DNA of 34,098 nucleotides, taken from Psychromarinibacter halotolerans. GTDB taxonomy: Bacteria > Pseudomonadota > Alphaproteobacteria > Rhodobacterales > Rhodobacteraceae. A program made the position numbers and the translations under genes. Of the stretch, positions 7,507 through 15,116 are shown piece after piece; the stretch's first letter is position 1; each line of letters begins with the position of its first letter. The stretch lies in NCBI RefSeq assembly GCF_029168315.1, contig NZ_JARGYD010000018.1:1-34098 (forward strand), in the 5' to 3' direction. Under the pieces are notes generated by a model. The model was not told where the DNA came from. It was given only the letters and a program-made list of their open reading frames with translations, and did no database searches.

Positions 7507-9129
7507 GTGCCCGACCACGTATCACGCCCCGCCCGCCCCGCCTCGGCCGATCCGGAAACCGGACCCGAGAGCACACCGCAGGACACCCCCCGCAAAGGGC
7601 CCGCCCGCGCGGCGGACGCCGCGCCCGGCGGCCCGAAAACCAGTCCCGAACAAGGGCCGAACACGCCGGCGGGCGCCGGAAAGGGGCCCGGGAAAGGGCT
7701 GGGCAAAGGCCCCAACAAGAACCCCGGTAAAGGGGCCGGGCTGTCGGTCGTGCAGGGCGCCCCCGCGGAGTCCCCCGCAGACGCCCCAGCGGAGTCCGAG
7801 GCCGCCGCGCCAAGGCCGAAGCAGAAAAAACCGACGCCGGAACAGGACGTCGAGGCGCCCCGCCGCAAGCCCGCCGGGCGCGACGCGAACCTGCCCGCGC
7901 GCACCGACGGCAACAAGGTGCCGGCCAAGCGCCGCAAGGCGAAGGTGCCCGACCGGGTCGCCGACGCGGACGCCGAGATGACGCCGAAGCGCCCGGTGCC
8001 GCCGCCCGCCCTTGCGGCGCGGCCGCGCACCCGGCACCGGGCGATCCTGCTGACCTTCCTGCTGTTCGTGGTGCTGCCCGTGGGCGTCGCCGCGTGGTAC
8101 CTGTGGAACCGGGCCGAGGACCGCTATGCGTCAGAGCTGGGCTTCACCGTGCGTCAGGAAGAAGCCCCCTCGGCGGTCGATTTCCTGGGCGGGCTCAGCA
8201 ACATGTCGACCTCGGGCGCATCCGACACCGAGGTGCTGTACAAGTTCATCCAAAGCCCCGAGCTGGTCCAGAGCATCGACGCCGAACTGGACCTGCGCGG
8301 TCACTATTCCCAGCATTTCGACACCGATCCGGTGTTTTCCTACGACCCCTCGGGCACCATCGAGGACCTGACGGACTATTGGCGGCGCACCGTGCGGATC
8401 TCGTACGACCCGGGCACCGGGCTGATCGAGCTGCAGGTGCTGGCCTTCGATCCGCAGATGGCGCAGGACATCGGCAACCGGATCCTCGCGGAAAGCTCGC
8501 GGGTGATCAACGAGCTGAACGCCGTCGCCCGCGAGGACGCGATGCGCTATGCCCGCGAGGAACTGGAACTGGCGCAGGACGACCTGCGCACCGCGCGCGA
8601 GGAACTGACCGCGTTCCGGTCCACCACCCGCATCGTCGACCCCGGCGCCGACCTGCAGGGGCAGATGGGCCTGCTGACCACGCTGCAGCAGCAGCTGGCG
8701 CAGGCGCTGATCGAGCTGGACATGCTGAATTCCACCTCGACCGCGAACGACCCGCGCCGCACCCAGGCCGAGTTGCGCATCGACGTGATCCAGCGCCGCA
8801 TCGACGAAGAGCGCGCCAAGTTCTCGGCCGATGGCGACGCCGACGGCGAGGGGCAGGACTATGCCTCGCTGGTGGCCGAGTTCGAGCGGCTGACGGTGGA
8901 ACGCGAGTTCGCCGAACAGGCCTATACCTCGGCCCTGTCCGCCTATTCCGGCGCCCGCGCCGAGGCGGAACGCCAAAGCCGCTATCTTGCGCCCTACGTC
9001 CGCCCGACGCTGGCGGAACGGTCGCAGTACCCGCAGCGCGTCATCGTGCTGGCGCTGGTCGCGGCCTTCGCGCTGCTGGCCTGGGCGGTGCTGGTGCTGA
9101 TCTATTACTCGCTGCGCGACCGCCAATAA
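7507..9129 (+). CDS. kpsE: KpsE-like polysaccharide co-polymerase/export protein with long Pro/Gly/Lys-rich N-terminal extension
   Basis: An inner-membrane periplasmic adaptor that links the ABC exporter to the outer-membrane polysaccharide channel in Kps-type capsule systems. The 540-residue product has a low-complexity cytoplasmic N-terminus of about 175 residues (many GKGPGK, PAES and KRRK-type stretches). TM1 is at about 179-200, a large periplasmic region holds a coiled-coil stretch rich in E, L, R and Q (about 335-490), and a C-terminal TM lies at about 512-534, ending in a short basic tail. The two-TM topology with SQYP just before the second TM matches the KpsE/BexC family. The family is usually about 370-400 residues, so the N-terminal extension is extra. 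The start codon is a GTG at 7507; a GGAG lies about 16 bp upstream, so the exact start is not certain. It is 18 bp upstream of kpsT. Confidence 0.85.
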   Translation: MPDHVSRPARPASADPETGPESTPQDTPRKGPARAADAAPGGPKTSPEQGPNTPAGAGKGPGKGLGKGPNKNPGKGAGLSVVQGAPAESPADAPAESEAAAPRPKQKKPTPEQDVEAPRRKPAGRDANLPARTDGNKVPAKRRKAKVPDRVADADAEMTPKRPVPPPALAARPRTRHRAILLTFLLFVVLPVGVAAWYLWNRAEDRYASELGFTVRQEEAPSAVDFLGGLSNMSTSGASDTEVLYKFIQSPELVQSIDAELDLRGHYSQHFDTDPVFSYDPSGTIEDLTDYWRRTVRISYDPGTGLIELQVLAFDPQMAQDIGNRILAESSRVINELNAVAREDAMRYAREELELAQDDLRTAREELTAFRSTTRIVDPGADLQGQMGLLTTLQQQLAQALIELDMLNSTSTANDPRRTQAELRIDVIQRRIDEERAKFSADGDADGEGQDYASLVAEFERLTVEREFAEQAYTSALSAYSGARAEAERQSRYLAPYVRPTLAERSQYPQRVIVLALVAAFALLAWAVLVLIYYSLRDRQ

Positions 9130-9147
9130 CGCGATGGCAGTGACGCG

Positions 9148-9816
9148 ATGATCCGGCTTGAGAACCTGTCGATGGGGTTCCGGACCCGGCGCGGCTACAA
9201 GCAGCTGTTCCGCGATGTGAACCTGACGCTGCCGACCGGCCGGTCGGTCGCGCTTTTGGGGCGCAACGGGGCGGGCAAGTCGACGCTGCTGCAGATCATC
9301 GCCGGCTCGGTCGAACCGACCGGCGGCCGGGTGGTGTCGGATGGCACGATCTCGTGGCCGGTGGGCTTCGGCGGCAGTTTCAACAAGAACATGACCGGGG
9401 CGCAGAACATCCGCTTCATCGCCCGGGTCTACGGGGTCGACACCACGGAACTGCTGAACTTCGTCGCCGAGTTCGCCGAACTGGGCGCGCATTTCCACAT
9501 GCCGGTACGCAGCTATTCCTCGGGGATGAAATCGCGGCTGACCTTCGGCGCGTCGATGGGCATTCAGTTCGACACCTATCTTGTGGACGAGGTGACGGCG
9601 GTCGGCGACAAATCGTTCCGCGAACGCAGCGCCGAGGTGTTCAAGGCCCGGATGACCAACAGCAGCGCCATCGTGGTGTCGCACTCGATGGGGCAGATCA
9701 AACAGCTCTGCGACGCCGCCGTGGTGCTCGAGCGGGGCGAGATGACCTGGTACGAGGACGTCGAACGCGCGATCGCCGTACACGAGGGCAACATGGACGG
9801 CGACCAGGCCGCCTGA
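9148..9816 (+). CDS. kpsT: ABC transporter ATP-binding protein for capsule export (KpsT-like)
   Basis: The ATPase that drives export of the finished polysaccharide through the KpsM-like permease. The 222-residue product is the usual length for KpsT. Walker A is GRNGAGKST at 38-46, the signature motif is the variant SSGMKSRL at 124-131, Walker B is YLVDEVTAVGD at 144-154, and the H-loop His is in VVSHS (His179). The divergent signature and short C-terminus are typical of KpsT/RkpS-like polysaccharide ATPases. It directly follows kpsE. The cognate kpsM is divergent, with kpsE and the divergent promoter region between. Confidence 0.92.
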   Translation: MIRLENLSMGFRTRRGYKQLFRDVNLTLPTGRSVALLGRNGAGKSTLLQIIAGSVEPTGGRVVSDGTISWPVGFGGSFNKNMTGAQNIRFIARVYGVDTTELLNFVAEFAELGAHFHMPVRSYSSGMKSRLTFGASMGIQFDTYLVDEVTAVGDKSFRERSAEVFKARMTNSSAIVVSHSMGQIKQLCDAAVVLERGEMTWYEDVERAIAVHEGNMDGDQAA

Positions 9817-9833
9817 ACCGCGGTTGCCGCCGC

Positions 9834-9879
9834 TTGCCCGGATCGGGGCGGTCGTATATACTTTAATGTATACAGGAGG
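9834..9879 (+). promoter_or_regulatory. promoter, palindromic operator and ribosome binding site of the abrB-doc module
   Basis: TTGCCC (9834-9839) and TATACT (9857-9862) form a sigma70-like promoter with a 17-bp spacer. Two perfect 8-bp palindromes overlap and follow the -10: GTATATAC (9854-9861) and TGTATACA (9867-9874), with centres 13 bp apart. This is a plausible autoregulatory operator for the antitoxin. AGGAGG at 9874-9879 is a strong ribosome binding site for the ATG at 9887. Confidence 0.65.
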
Positions 9880-9886
9880 CGCCCGG

Positions 9887-10111
9887 ATGATCGAAACCAA
9901 GATACGCAAGGTCGGCAACTCGGCCGTGATGACCCTGACCACCGAGATGCTGACCCTTCTTGACGCCAAAGAGGGCGATACCCTGTTCGTCGTGCGCGGC
10001 GATGACGGCAGCCTGAAGATCACGCCGCACGATCCCGCCGTCGCGGCCGCGCTGGCCGCCGCCGAAGTCGTGATGGACGAGAACCGCGACCTGCTTCAGG
10101 CTCTGGCTTGA
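9887..10111 (+). CDS. AbrB/MazE-fold antitoxin (partner of Doc)
   Basis: The 74-residue protein MIETKIRKVGNSAVMTLTTE and onward has the SpoVT/AbrB swapped-hairpin pattern: basic start, KVGNSAV, then hydrophobic strands ending in KITPHD. The C-terminal half (AAALAAAEVVMDENRDLL) is the helix expected to wrap and neutralise the toxin. It overlaps the Doc gene by 4 bp. The ATG at 9887 has an ideal AGGAGG upstream; upstream in-frame sequence from 9824 runs through the promoter and can be excluded. It probably represses its own operon by binding the two palindromes at 9854-9874. It lies on the replicon like a stability module. Confidence 0.88.
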   Translation: MIETKIRKVGNSAVMTLTTEMLTLLDAKEGDTLFVVRGDDGSLKITPHDPAVAAALAAAEVVMDENRDLLQALA

Positions 10112-10494
10112 GCGACCCGGTCTGGGTGCCGCTGGCTGCCGTCATCGCGATCCATGACCGGCAGATCTCGCGCCACGGCGGCGCGGCGGGCCTGCGCGAC
10201 CGGGGCCTCTTGGAAACGGGCTGCGCGCGGGCGATGAACCTTGTCGCCTACGGGACGCCGCAACCGGCAGAGATCGCGGCGGCCTATGCCTTCGGCATCG
10301 CCAAGGCCCATGCCTTTGTCGACGGCAACAAGCGCACCGCCTTCGTCACCGCGCTGACCTTCCTGCGTCTCAACGGCCATGCCTTTCGCCCCGACCCGGT
10401 CGAGGGCGTGCGGATGATGGAGGATCTGGCCACCGGGGACGTCCCCGAGGCCGCGTTCGCCCGCTGGCTTGCCGCCGGGATGACAGCGATCTGA
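10108..10494 (+). CDS. doc: Doc-type (Fic fold) death-on-curing toxin
   Basis: A predicted toxin of 128 residues. It has the Doc/Fic catalytic loop HAFVDGNKRTAF at 68-79, a close match to the H-x-F-x-D/E-x-N-K-R family motif with His68, Asp72, Lys75 and Arg76. The family kinase-like activity phosphorylates elongation factor EF-Tu in phage P1 Doc; this is known for the family, not shown here. The TTG start at 10108 overlaps the antitoxin stop (TTGA), implying translational coupling. With the upstream AbrB-like antitoxin it forms a type II toxin-antitoxin pair, a likely plasmid maintenance system. It ends only 16 bp from the convergent glycosyltransferase-like gene. Confidence 0.9.
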   Translation: MSDPVWVPLAAVIAIHDRQISRHGGAAGLRDRGLLETGCARAMNLVAYGTPQPAEIAAAYAFGIAKAHAFVDGNKRTAFVTALTFLRLNGHAFRPDPVEGVRMMEDLATGDVPEAAFARWLAAGMTAI

Positions 10495-10510
10495 CGCGCG
10501 AAAATAGTCT

Positions 10511-11671
10511 CTAATCAAGCATATCCGGCGGCGGGATCCGGCGGCGGACCGCGACGGGGCGGGCGCGGAAGGCGGCGATCGCCTCTTCCACCTGCTCGGC
10601 CAGCCGCGTGGCGGGGCAGAACAGCGTGCCGGTCCACGCCGGGTCGGGCGCCGACGTCTGCAGCCGCAGCACCTGCGCCGTGTCGGCCACCAGCCCGCTT
10701 TTGCCGAACAGCCGGCGCATCGGCGGCACCAGCGGGTCCAGATAGCTTTCGACGTAATCCAGATACACCAGCGTCGGCACGCCCGCGCGCACCAGATCGA
10801 CGGCGGCGGTCGAGGTGCAGGTGATCCCCACCGCGGCCCGGTCCAGCACCGCGTCCATCGGGTCGGCGGTCAGCTTCAGGTTCGCCGGCAGGTCGCCCAT
10901 CTCCTTCATCAGGGACGGATAGGGGTATTCCTCGCGGTGCAGGTGGCCGGTGTTCTCGTGCGGCAGGTGGCGCAGCTTCAGCCAGACGGTGCGCTCCGGG
11001 TCGGCGCGCGCGATGGCCGCCAGCATCCGCAGCAGGTGCAGCCGGGCGCGTTTCGTCGGCGGCGAGATCGCCTGCGCGAAGAAATACACGTCGCGCCGGT
11101 CCGCAAGATCGGCGGGCGGCTCGCCCGGCGTCAGGAAGGTCGGATGACCGAAGCCAAGGTACTGCGGCCCGGTGTCGGCGGTCTCGGAATGTTTGCGGTA
11201 ACGATCGATGTCGCCCTGCGGCACGACGAACACCGCGTCGGCGGCGTGCCGGTTGCCGAAGCCCCGCTCGGGGTCGAATTCCAGCCCGCCCTGAAATGCG
11301 ATCACCGCCGGACGGTCCGCGCCGTAACGGACGTGGGGCATCCGGATCATGTCGCGCAGCGCCGCGAACATGCGCGAGGTGACGATCGCGTCGAACTCGG
11401 ACAGCGGCGTCGCCTGCCGGAAGGCGTCGGTGTGCAGCAGCACGTCGGGCCCGTTCGGCAGCACCGCGGTCAGCTGGCGATAGGACAGGTCGGAATCGTT
11501 GGTCACCCAGCCGGTGACCAGTTCGTGCCCCCGGTCCGCCAGCAGGTCGCGCATCCGCTGCACGAAGAACAGGGTGGAATCGTCGACGAAGGGCAGCAGG
11601 ATCCGCGCGCCCGCCCCAGTCGTCGCCCCGGTTGCCGTCCCGCTTGTCGCCCCGTTGGACGCGTCGTTCAT
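10511..11671 (-). CDS. putative GT-B-like glycosyltransferase of a capsule cluster
   Basis: The 386-residue product begins with a low-complexity Thr/Gly/Ala segment (about 1-20) and then ARILLPFVDDSTLFFVQRMR. The C-terminal half contains VGITCTSTAAVDLVRAGVPT followed by LVYLDY. Such ST-x-A-x-D-x-x-x-x-G-x-P-T patterns are typical of the donor-side domain of GT-B capsule glycosyltransferases, including polysialyl- and glycerophospho-transferase-like families. It also recalls the DUF6716 putative glycosyltransferases from memory, but that is not verified. The start ATG at 11671 overlaps the stop of the upstream 70-aa gene by 4 bp (ATGA), implying co-translation; in-frame sequence further upstream is unlikely to be coding. 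No signal peptide or TM segment is seen, so it is likely cytoplasmic. Substrate is unknown. Confidence 0.6.
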   Translation of the reverse strand: MNDASNGATSGTATGATTGAGARILLPFVDDSTLFFVQRMRDLLADRGHELVTGWVTNDSDLSYRQLTAVLPNGPDVLLHTDAFRQATPLSEFDAIVTSRMFAALRDMIRMPHVRYGADRPAVIAFQGGLEFDPERGFGNRHAADAVFVVPQGDIDRYRKHSETADTGPQYLGFGHPTFLTPGEPPADLADRRDVYFFAQAISPPTKRARLHLLRMLAAIARADPERTVWLKLRHLPHENTGHLHREEYPYPSLMKEMGDLPANLKLTADPMDAVLDRAAVGITCTSTAAVDLVRAGVPTLVYLDYVESYLDPLVPPMRRLFGKSGLVADTAQVLRLQTSAPDPAWTGTLFCPATRLAEQVEEAIAAFRARPVAVRRRIPPPDMLD

Positions 11672-11880
11672 TTGCCGGTCTCCCGCTCGAACGCCGCCAG
11701 CGCGGTTTCCGCCGCCCGGTCGTGTGCGCGGTGTGCCGGGTTGCGGCGCCGGACCGAGGTTTCCGCCTCTTTCATCATCCGCCGGGCGGGCTGCAGCACG
11801 GGCGCGGCCAGCGGCCGGTTGCTCAGGCGGTACAGCCACAGCCCCACCGGGGTCCTGGCGAATTTTCGGACAAGGCTCAT
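11668..11880 (-). CDS. small basic hypothetical protein upstream of the GT-like gene
   Basis: A 70-residue frame starting MSLVRKFARTPVGLWLYRLS and ending AFERETGK. It is Arg-rich with a hydrophobic N-terminal stretch (about 12-30) and a charged helical C-terminus. Its TGA overlaps the ATG of the following gene by 4 bp, which is the main evidence that it is translated. I do not recognise the family. A membrane-associated or partner protein for the downstream transferase is a guess. The ribosome binding site is weak. Confidence 0.45.
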   Translation of the reverse strand: MSLVRKFARTPVGLWLYRLSNRPLAAPVLQPARRMMKEAETSVRRRNPAHRAHDRAAETALAAFERETGK

Positions 11881-12012
11881 GGCGGTTCCGGGCATGGCTG
11901 CGGGTTGCGCCTGTCTACCCCATCCCGGGCCCGCGATGAAAGGGCAACGGCTTCCCAACGCAGGCAAATTCCCGTATCCCGTTCCGAAAAGGACAAAGGA
12001 CGGGCAGGGCGC

Positions 12013-13212
12013 ATGAGCACGGGTTCCACGGCGGCAGTCATCCTCGCGCGCGGCGGCTCCAAGGGGGTGCCGGGCAAGAACCTTCGCAAGGTCGGAGGCG
12101 TGTCGCTGGTCGGCCGTTCGGTGCGCGCGGCGCGGGCCGCGGTTTCGGTCGACGCGGGTGTCTGGGTCTCGACCGACGACGCCGCCATCGCCGCCGAAGC
12201 GCGGCTGCACGGGGCCGGCGTGATCGACCGCCCCGCCGAGATTGCCGGCGACACCGCCACGTCCGAGGCCGGCTGGCTGCACGCGATGGACGAGATCCGC
12301 GCGCGGCACCCCGGCCTGTCGCGGCTGGTGCTGTTGCAGTGCACCTCGCCCTTCACCACCGCCGGCGACATCGAGGCGGTGCTGTACGCGCAGGCCGACC
12401 AAGGCGCCGACTGTGCGCTGTCGGTGGTGCCGGACCACGGATTCCTGTGGCGCAGAGACGAAAACGGCTTTGCCCGCGGCACCAACCACGACGAAACGCA
12501 GCAGCGGCAGCGGCGGCAGGATCTGGACCCCGTGTTCCGCGAATCCGGCGCGATCTATACCGTGAACACCGACGCCTTCGAACGGGTCGGCCGCCGCTTT
12601 TGCGGGTCGGTCGCGATGTGCGAGGTCGACCACCCGCCGTTCGAGATCGACAGCGCCGACGACCTTGCGCTGGCCACCGCCGTCGCGGTGCAGCGCGGCA
12701 CCGGCGGCATCGGCGCCGACCGGCTGAAGGGCATCCGCGCGGTGGTGATGGATTTCGACGGGGTGCACACCGACGACCTTGTCCACACCAATCAGGAAGG
12801 CACCGAAAGCGTGCGCACCTCGCGCGGGGACGGGCTGGGGCTGGAGATGCTGCGCAAGCGCACCGGCCTGACGCTGATGATCCTGTCGAAGGAAACCAAC
12901 CCGGTGGTTCTGGCGCGGGCGCGCAAGCTGAAGATCGAGGCGTTCGGCGCGGTCGAGGACAAGGCCACCGCGCTGGCCAGCTGGTGCGCCAAGAAGGGCC
13001 TCGACGCGTCAGAGGTCCTGTATGTCGGCAACGACCTGAACGACGCGCCGGTGATGGCGGTGGCCGGGCTGGCCGCGTGCCCGTCCGACGCGCAACCGGC
13101 GATTCAGGCGGTGGCCGACTGGATCCTGCCGCTGCCCGGCGGCAAGGGCGCGCTGCGGTCGATGGCCGAACGGCTGCTCGAGGTGCACGGGACCGAGGCG
13201 GATCGGGGATGA
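12013..13212 (+). CDS. neuA: CMP-nonulosonate (sialic acid) synthetase fused to a HAD/KdsC-like phosphatase
   Basis: Bifunctional 399-residue protein. Residues 1-230 are an acylneuraminate cytidylyltransferase: VILARGGSKGVPGKN near the start is the CTP-binding signature, with LLQCTSPF at about 107-114 and PPFEIDSADDLAL at 208-220. It activates sialic acid or a related nonulosonate with CTP. Residues 240-399 are a HAD domain resembling KdsC, with DFD (Asp247 and Asp249), Ser292, Lys317 and VGNDLNDAP (Asp341 and Asp344), so all core catalytic residues look intact. Fused KdsC-like domains occur in animal CMAS, where they are inactive as phosphatases. Here the intact DxD suggests a live phosphatase acting on a nonulosonate 9-phosphate, which is inference. 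ATG at 12013 has GCAGGGC close upstream. It overlaps the next gene by 4 bp (ATGA). Confidence 0.88.
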   Translation: MSTGSTAAVILARGGSKGVPGKNLRKVGGVSLVGRSVRAARAAVSVDAGVWVSTDDAAIAAEARLHGAGVIDRPAEIAGDTATSEAGWLHAMDEIRARHPGLSRLVLLQCTSPFTTAGDIEAVLYAQADQGADCALSVVPDHGFLWRRDENGFARGTNHDETQQRQRRQDLDPVFRESGAIYTVNTDAFERVGRRFCGSVAMCEVDHPPFEIDSADDLALATAVAVQRGTGGIGADRLKGIRAVVMDFDGVHTDDLVHTNQEGTESVRTSRGDGLGLEMLRKRTGLTLMILSKETNPVVLARARKLKIEAFGAVEDKATALASWCAKKGLDASEVLYVGNDLNDAPVMAVAGLAACPSDAQPAIQAVADWILPLPGGKGALRSMAERLLEVHGTEADRG

Positions 13213-14015
13213 CCGACGCGCCCGTCACCGTGGTCGCGGGCAGCGGGCCGTCGCTTGCCGCCATCGACCCGGGCCGGGTTCTGGCCTCGGACCGGATCAT
13301 CCGGGTCAACAACTTCTTCTTCGAGGACCGCTTCCATCTGGGCCGCCGGGTGGACCTGGCCTATGTCTCGGGCGACCCGCGCGTGGTGCCGTTCCTGTGC
13401 GCGACGCTGAAGAAGGCGCGCGCCCAGTACGACCTGCGCGAATGGTCCGCCCCCGGCGGCCGGGTGGCCCGGATCGCGGGGCGCCACCTTGGGCGGCTGC
13501 CCTATCGCCCGGGGCCGCCCCCCGACGCCGAGACGGCGGCCGAGATCGCCCGCCTGACCGACCGCTACGGGGTGAAACCGTCCAGCGGGGTGCAGGCGCT
13601 GTTGCTGGCGCAGGCGATGGGGGCGCGGCGGATCATCCTGGCCGGAATCGATCTCTATTCCGCGGAAAACCGCTATGTCTACACGCCCGGCCGCCACCAG
13701 CGCGACCTGCTGGGCGACGATCTCGGCAACCGCGCCTGGGACCTGCGGCTGCATCACCCCGACTTCGACCGGGCGCTGATCGGCTGGCTGGCGAACCGCC
13801 CCGGCCTGACCCTGTGGCGCGCCGCCGACGTGCCCGCCCTGAACGGGCTCTTGGACCTTGCGCCGGAACGCGACGGACCGCGGATCGTTGTGGAACCGAA
13901 AGAGCGGATCGAGGACTGGGCCGGCTGGGCCGGTCTGTACCCGATCCGCCTGCTGAAGATCCTGCGCCGCCTGCGCCGCTGGCAGCGCGGCCTGACCGGA
14001 GACCTGCCGCGATGA
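13209..14015 (+). CDS. GT42-like sialyltransferase (Cst family)
   Basis: The 268-residue product aligns by eye with Campylobacter CstI/CstII. VVAGSGPSLAAID (8-20) matches the family GNGPSL start, RVNNFFFEDRFHLG (32-45) matches R-x-N-Q-F-x-FED-x-YYLG, and KPSSGVQALLLAQAMG (123-138) matches ITSGV-x-MCA-x-AIALG. RIILAGIDLY (141-150) matches the IYL-x-GIDFY strand. His182, in RLHHPDFD, sits where CstII has its catalytic His188. It would transfer a CMP-activated nonulosonate to a glycan acceptor. It overlaps both neighbours by 4 bp (ATGA), in an operon that also encodes CMP-sialate synthetase and AGE epimerase. A basic C-terminal helix could associate with the membrane. Linkage and acceptor are unknown. 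Confidence 0.85.
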   Translation: MTDAPVTVVAGSGPSLAAIDPGRVLASDRIIRVNNFFFEDRFHLGRRVDLAYVSGDPRVVPFLCATLKKARAQYDLREWSAPGGRVARIAGRHLGRLPYRPGPPPDAETAAEIARLTDRYGVKPSSGVQALLLAQAMGARRIILAGIDLYSAENRYVYTPGRHQRDLLGDDLGNRAWDLRLHHPDFDRALIGWLANRPGLTLWRAADVPALNGLLDLAPERDGPRIVVEPKERIEDWAGWAGLYPIRLLKILRRLRRWQRGLTGDLPR

Positions 14016-15109
14016 CCCAGACGCCCCTTGCCCATTCGGATCGTGTCCGCACCTGGCTGTGCGATCACGCGCTGCCGCTGTGGTCCACCGCCGGGATCGA
14101 CCCCTCGGGCGCCGGCGCGTGGGAGGCGCTGGAGCATGACGCGACGCCGCAGACGACCCGCGACAAGCGGCTACGGGTGATGCCCCGGCAGGCCTTCGTC
14201 TTCGCCTCGGCCCACGCGGCGGGGCAGGGGGATTACCTGACCCTCGCGCGGGACCTGTTCGGCTTTGCGATGACGCGCGGCTTCGACCCGGACACCGGCC
14301 ATCTTGCCGCCCGCCTGTCGCCCGCGGGCGAGATCCTGAGCGCGCCGCACGACCTGTACGACATGGCCTTCATGCTGCTGGCCGCCGCCGCACTGGCCGA
14401 GGCGCGCGTCGACACCTCAAAGGATCTTGCGCGGCTGGAACAGTCCCTAAGCAGGCTCAAAGCGCCCCGTGGCTGGTTCGAGAACGCCGACCACAGCCTG
14501 CCGCGCCGGCAGAATCCGCACATGCACCTGTTCGAGGCCGCGACCGAGCTGTTCCGCGTCACCGGCGATCCGAAATGGCGCGCGGTGGCCGACGAATGCC
14601 TTGGGCTGTTCCGCGAGGTCTTCGTGCAGCCCGATGGCCGCGTGCTGGAGTTCTTCACCGAAGACTGGGCCCCGGTGACAGAAGGACAGGCGGTCGAGCC
14701 CGGCCACATGGCGGAATGGGTCTGGCTACTGGACCGCTACGAAATGGCGACGGGGAAGGACACGGGCGTCGATACGGGCGCGATGTTCGGCGCGGCGATC
14801 GCGGCGCGCGACGGCGCGGGGCTGCTGCCCGACAGTTTGCTGCCGCCCTCGGATAGCCGCCGCACGTGGCCGCAGACGGAACTGCTGAAGGCCTGTCTGG
14901 CCCGGCGCCGTCAGGGCAAGCCGGACCTGCTGCACCCCGACGCGGTGCTGGCGCCGATGTTCGCGGAATACCTCGACACGCCGGTCCCCGGCGGCTGGTA
15001 CGACAAACGCGGGCTGGACGGGCGGCTGCTGTCGTCGGACATGCCGTCCTCGACCTTCTACCACCTGCACGGCGCCTGCACGGCGTATCTGAACGCGGCG
15101 GACGCCTAG
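14012..15109 (+). CDS. AGE-family sugar epimerase/isomerase
   Basis: A 365-residue member of the N-acylglucosamine 2-epimerase/mannose-6-phosphate isomerase (alpha/alpha barrel) family. Visible family motifs include RVMPRQAFVFASAH (55-68), LYDMAFMLLA, NPHMHLFEAATELF, EPGHMAEWVWLL and FYHLHGACTAYL near the end. The position in an ATGA-overlapping operon with NeuA-HAD and a sialyltransferase argues for GlcNAc/ManNAc interconversion, supplying ManNAc for sialic acid. A mannose-6-phosphate isomerase-type activity cannot be excluded and would feed a different nonulosonate. The gene ends 7 bp from the convergent metalloprotease gene. Confidence 0.83.
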   Translation: MTQTPLAHSDRVRTWLCDHALPLWSTAGIDPSGAGAWEALEHDATPQTTRDKRLRVMPRQAFVFASAHAAGQGDYLTLARDLFGFAMTRGFDPDTGHLAARLSPAGEILSAPHDLYDMAFMLLAAAALAEARVDTSKDLARLEQSLSRLKAPRGWFENADHSLPRRQNPHMHLFEAATELFRVTGDPKWRAVADECLGLFREVFVQPDGRVLEFFTEDWAPVTEGQAVEPGHMAEWVWLLDRYEMATGKDTGVDTGAMFGAAIAARDGAGLLPDSLLPPSDSRRTWPQTELLKACLARRRQGKPDLLHPDAVLAPMFAEYLDTPVPGGWYDKRGLDGRLLSSDMPSSTFYHLHGACTAYLNAADA

Positions 15110-15116
15110 GGCCGCG

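Noticed and set aside
8131..10023. 630-codon minus-strand frame
   Set aside because: Antisense to kpsE, kpsT and the antitoxin, all supported by motifs.
10937..12016. Long plus-strand frame
   Set aside because: Antisense to the GT-like gene and the 70-residue gene, with no protein-family features.
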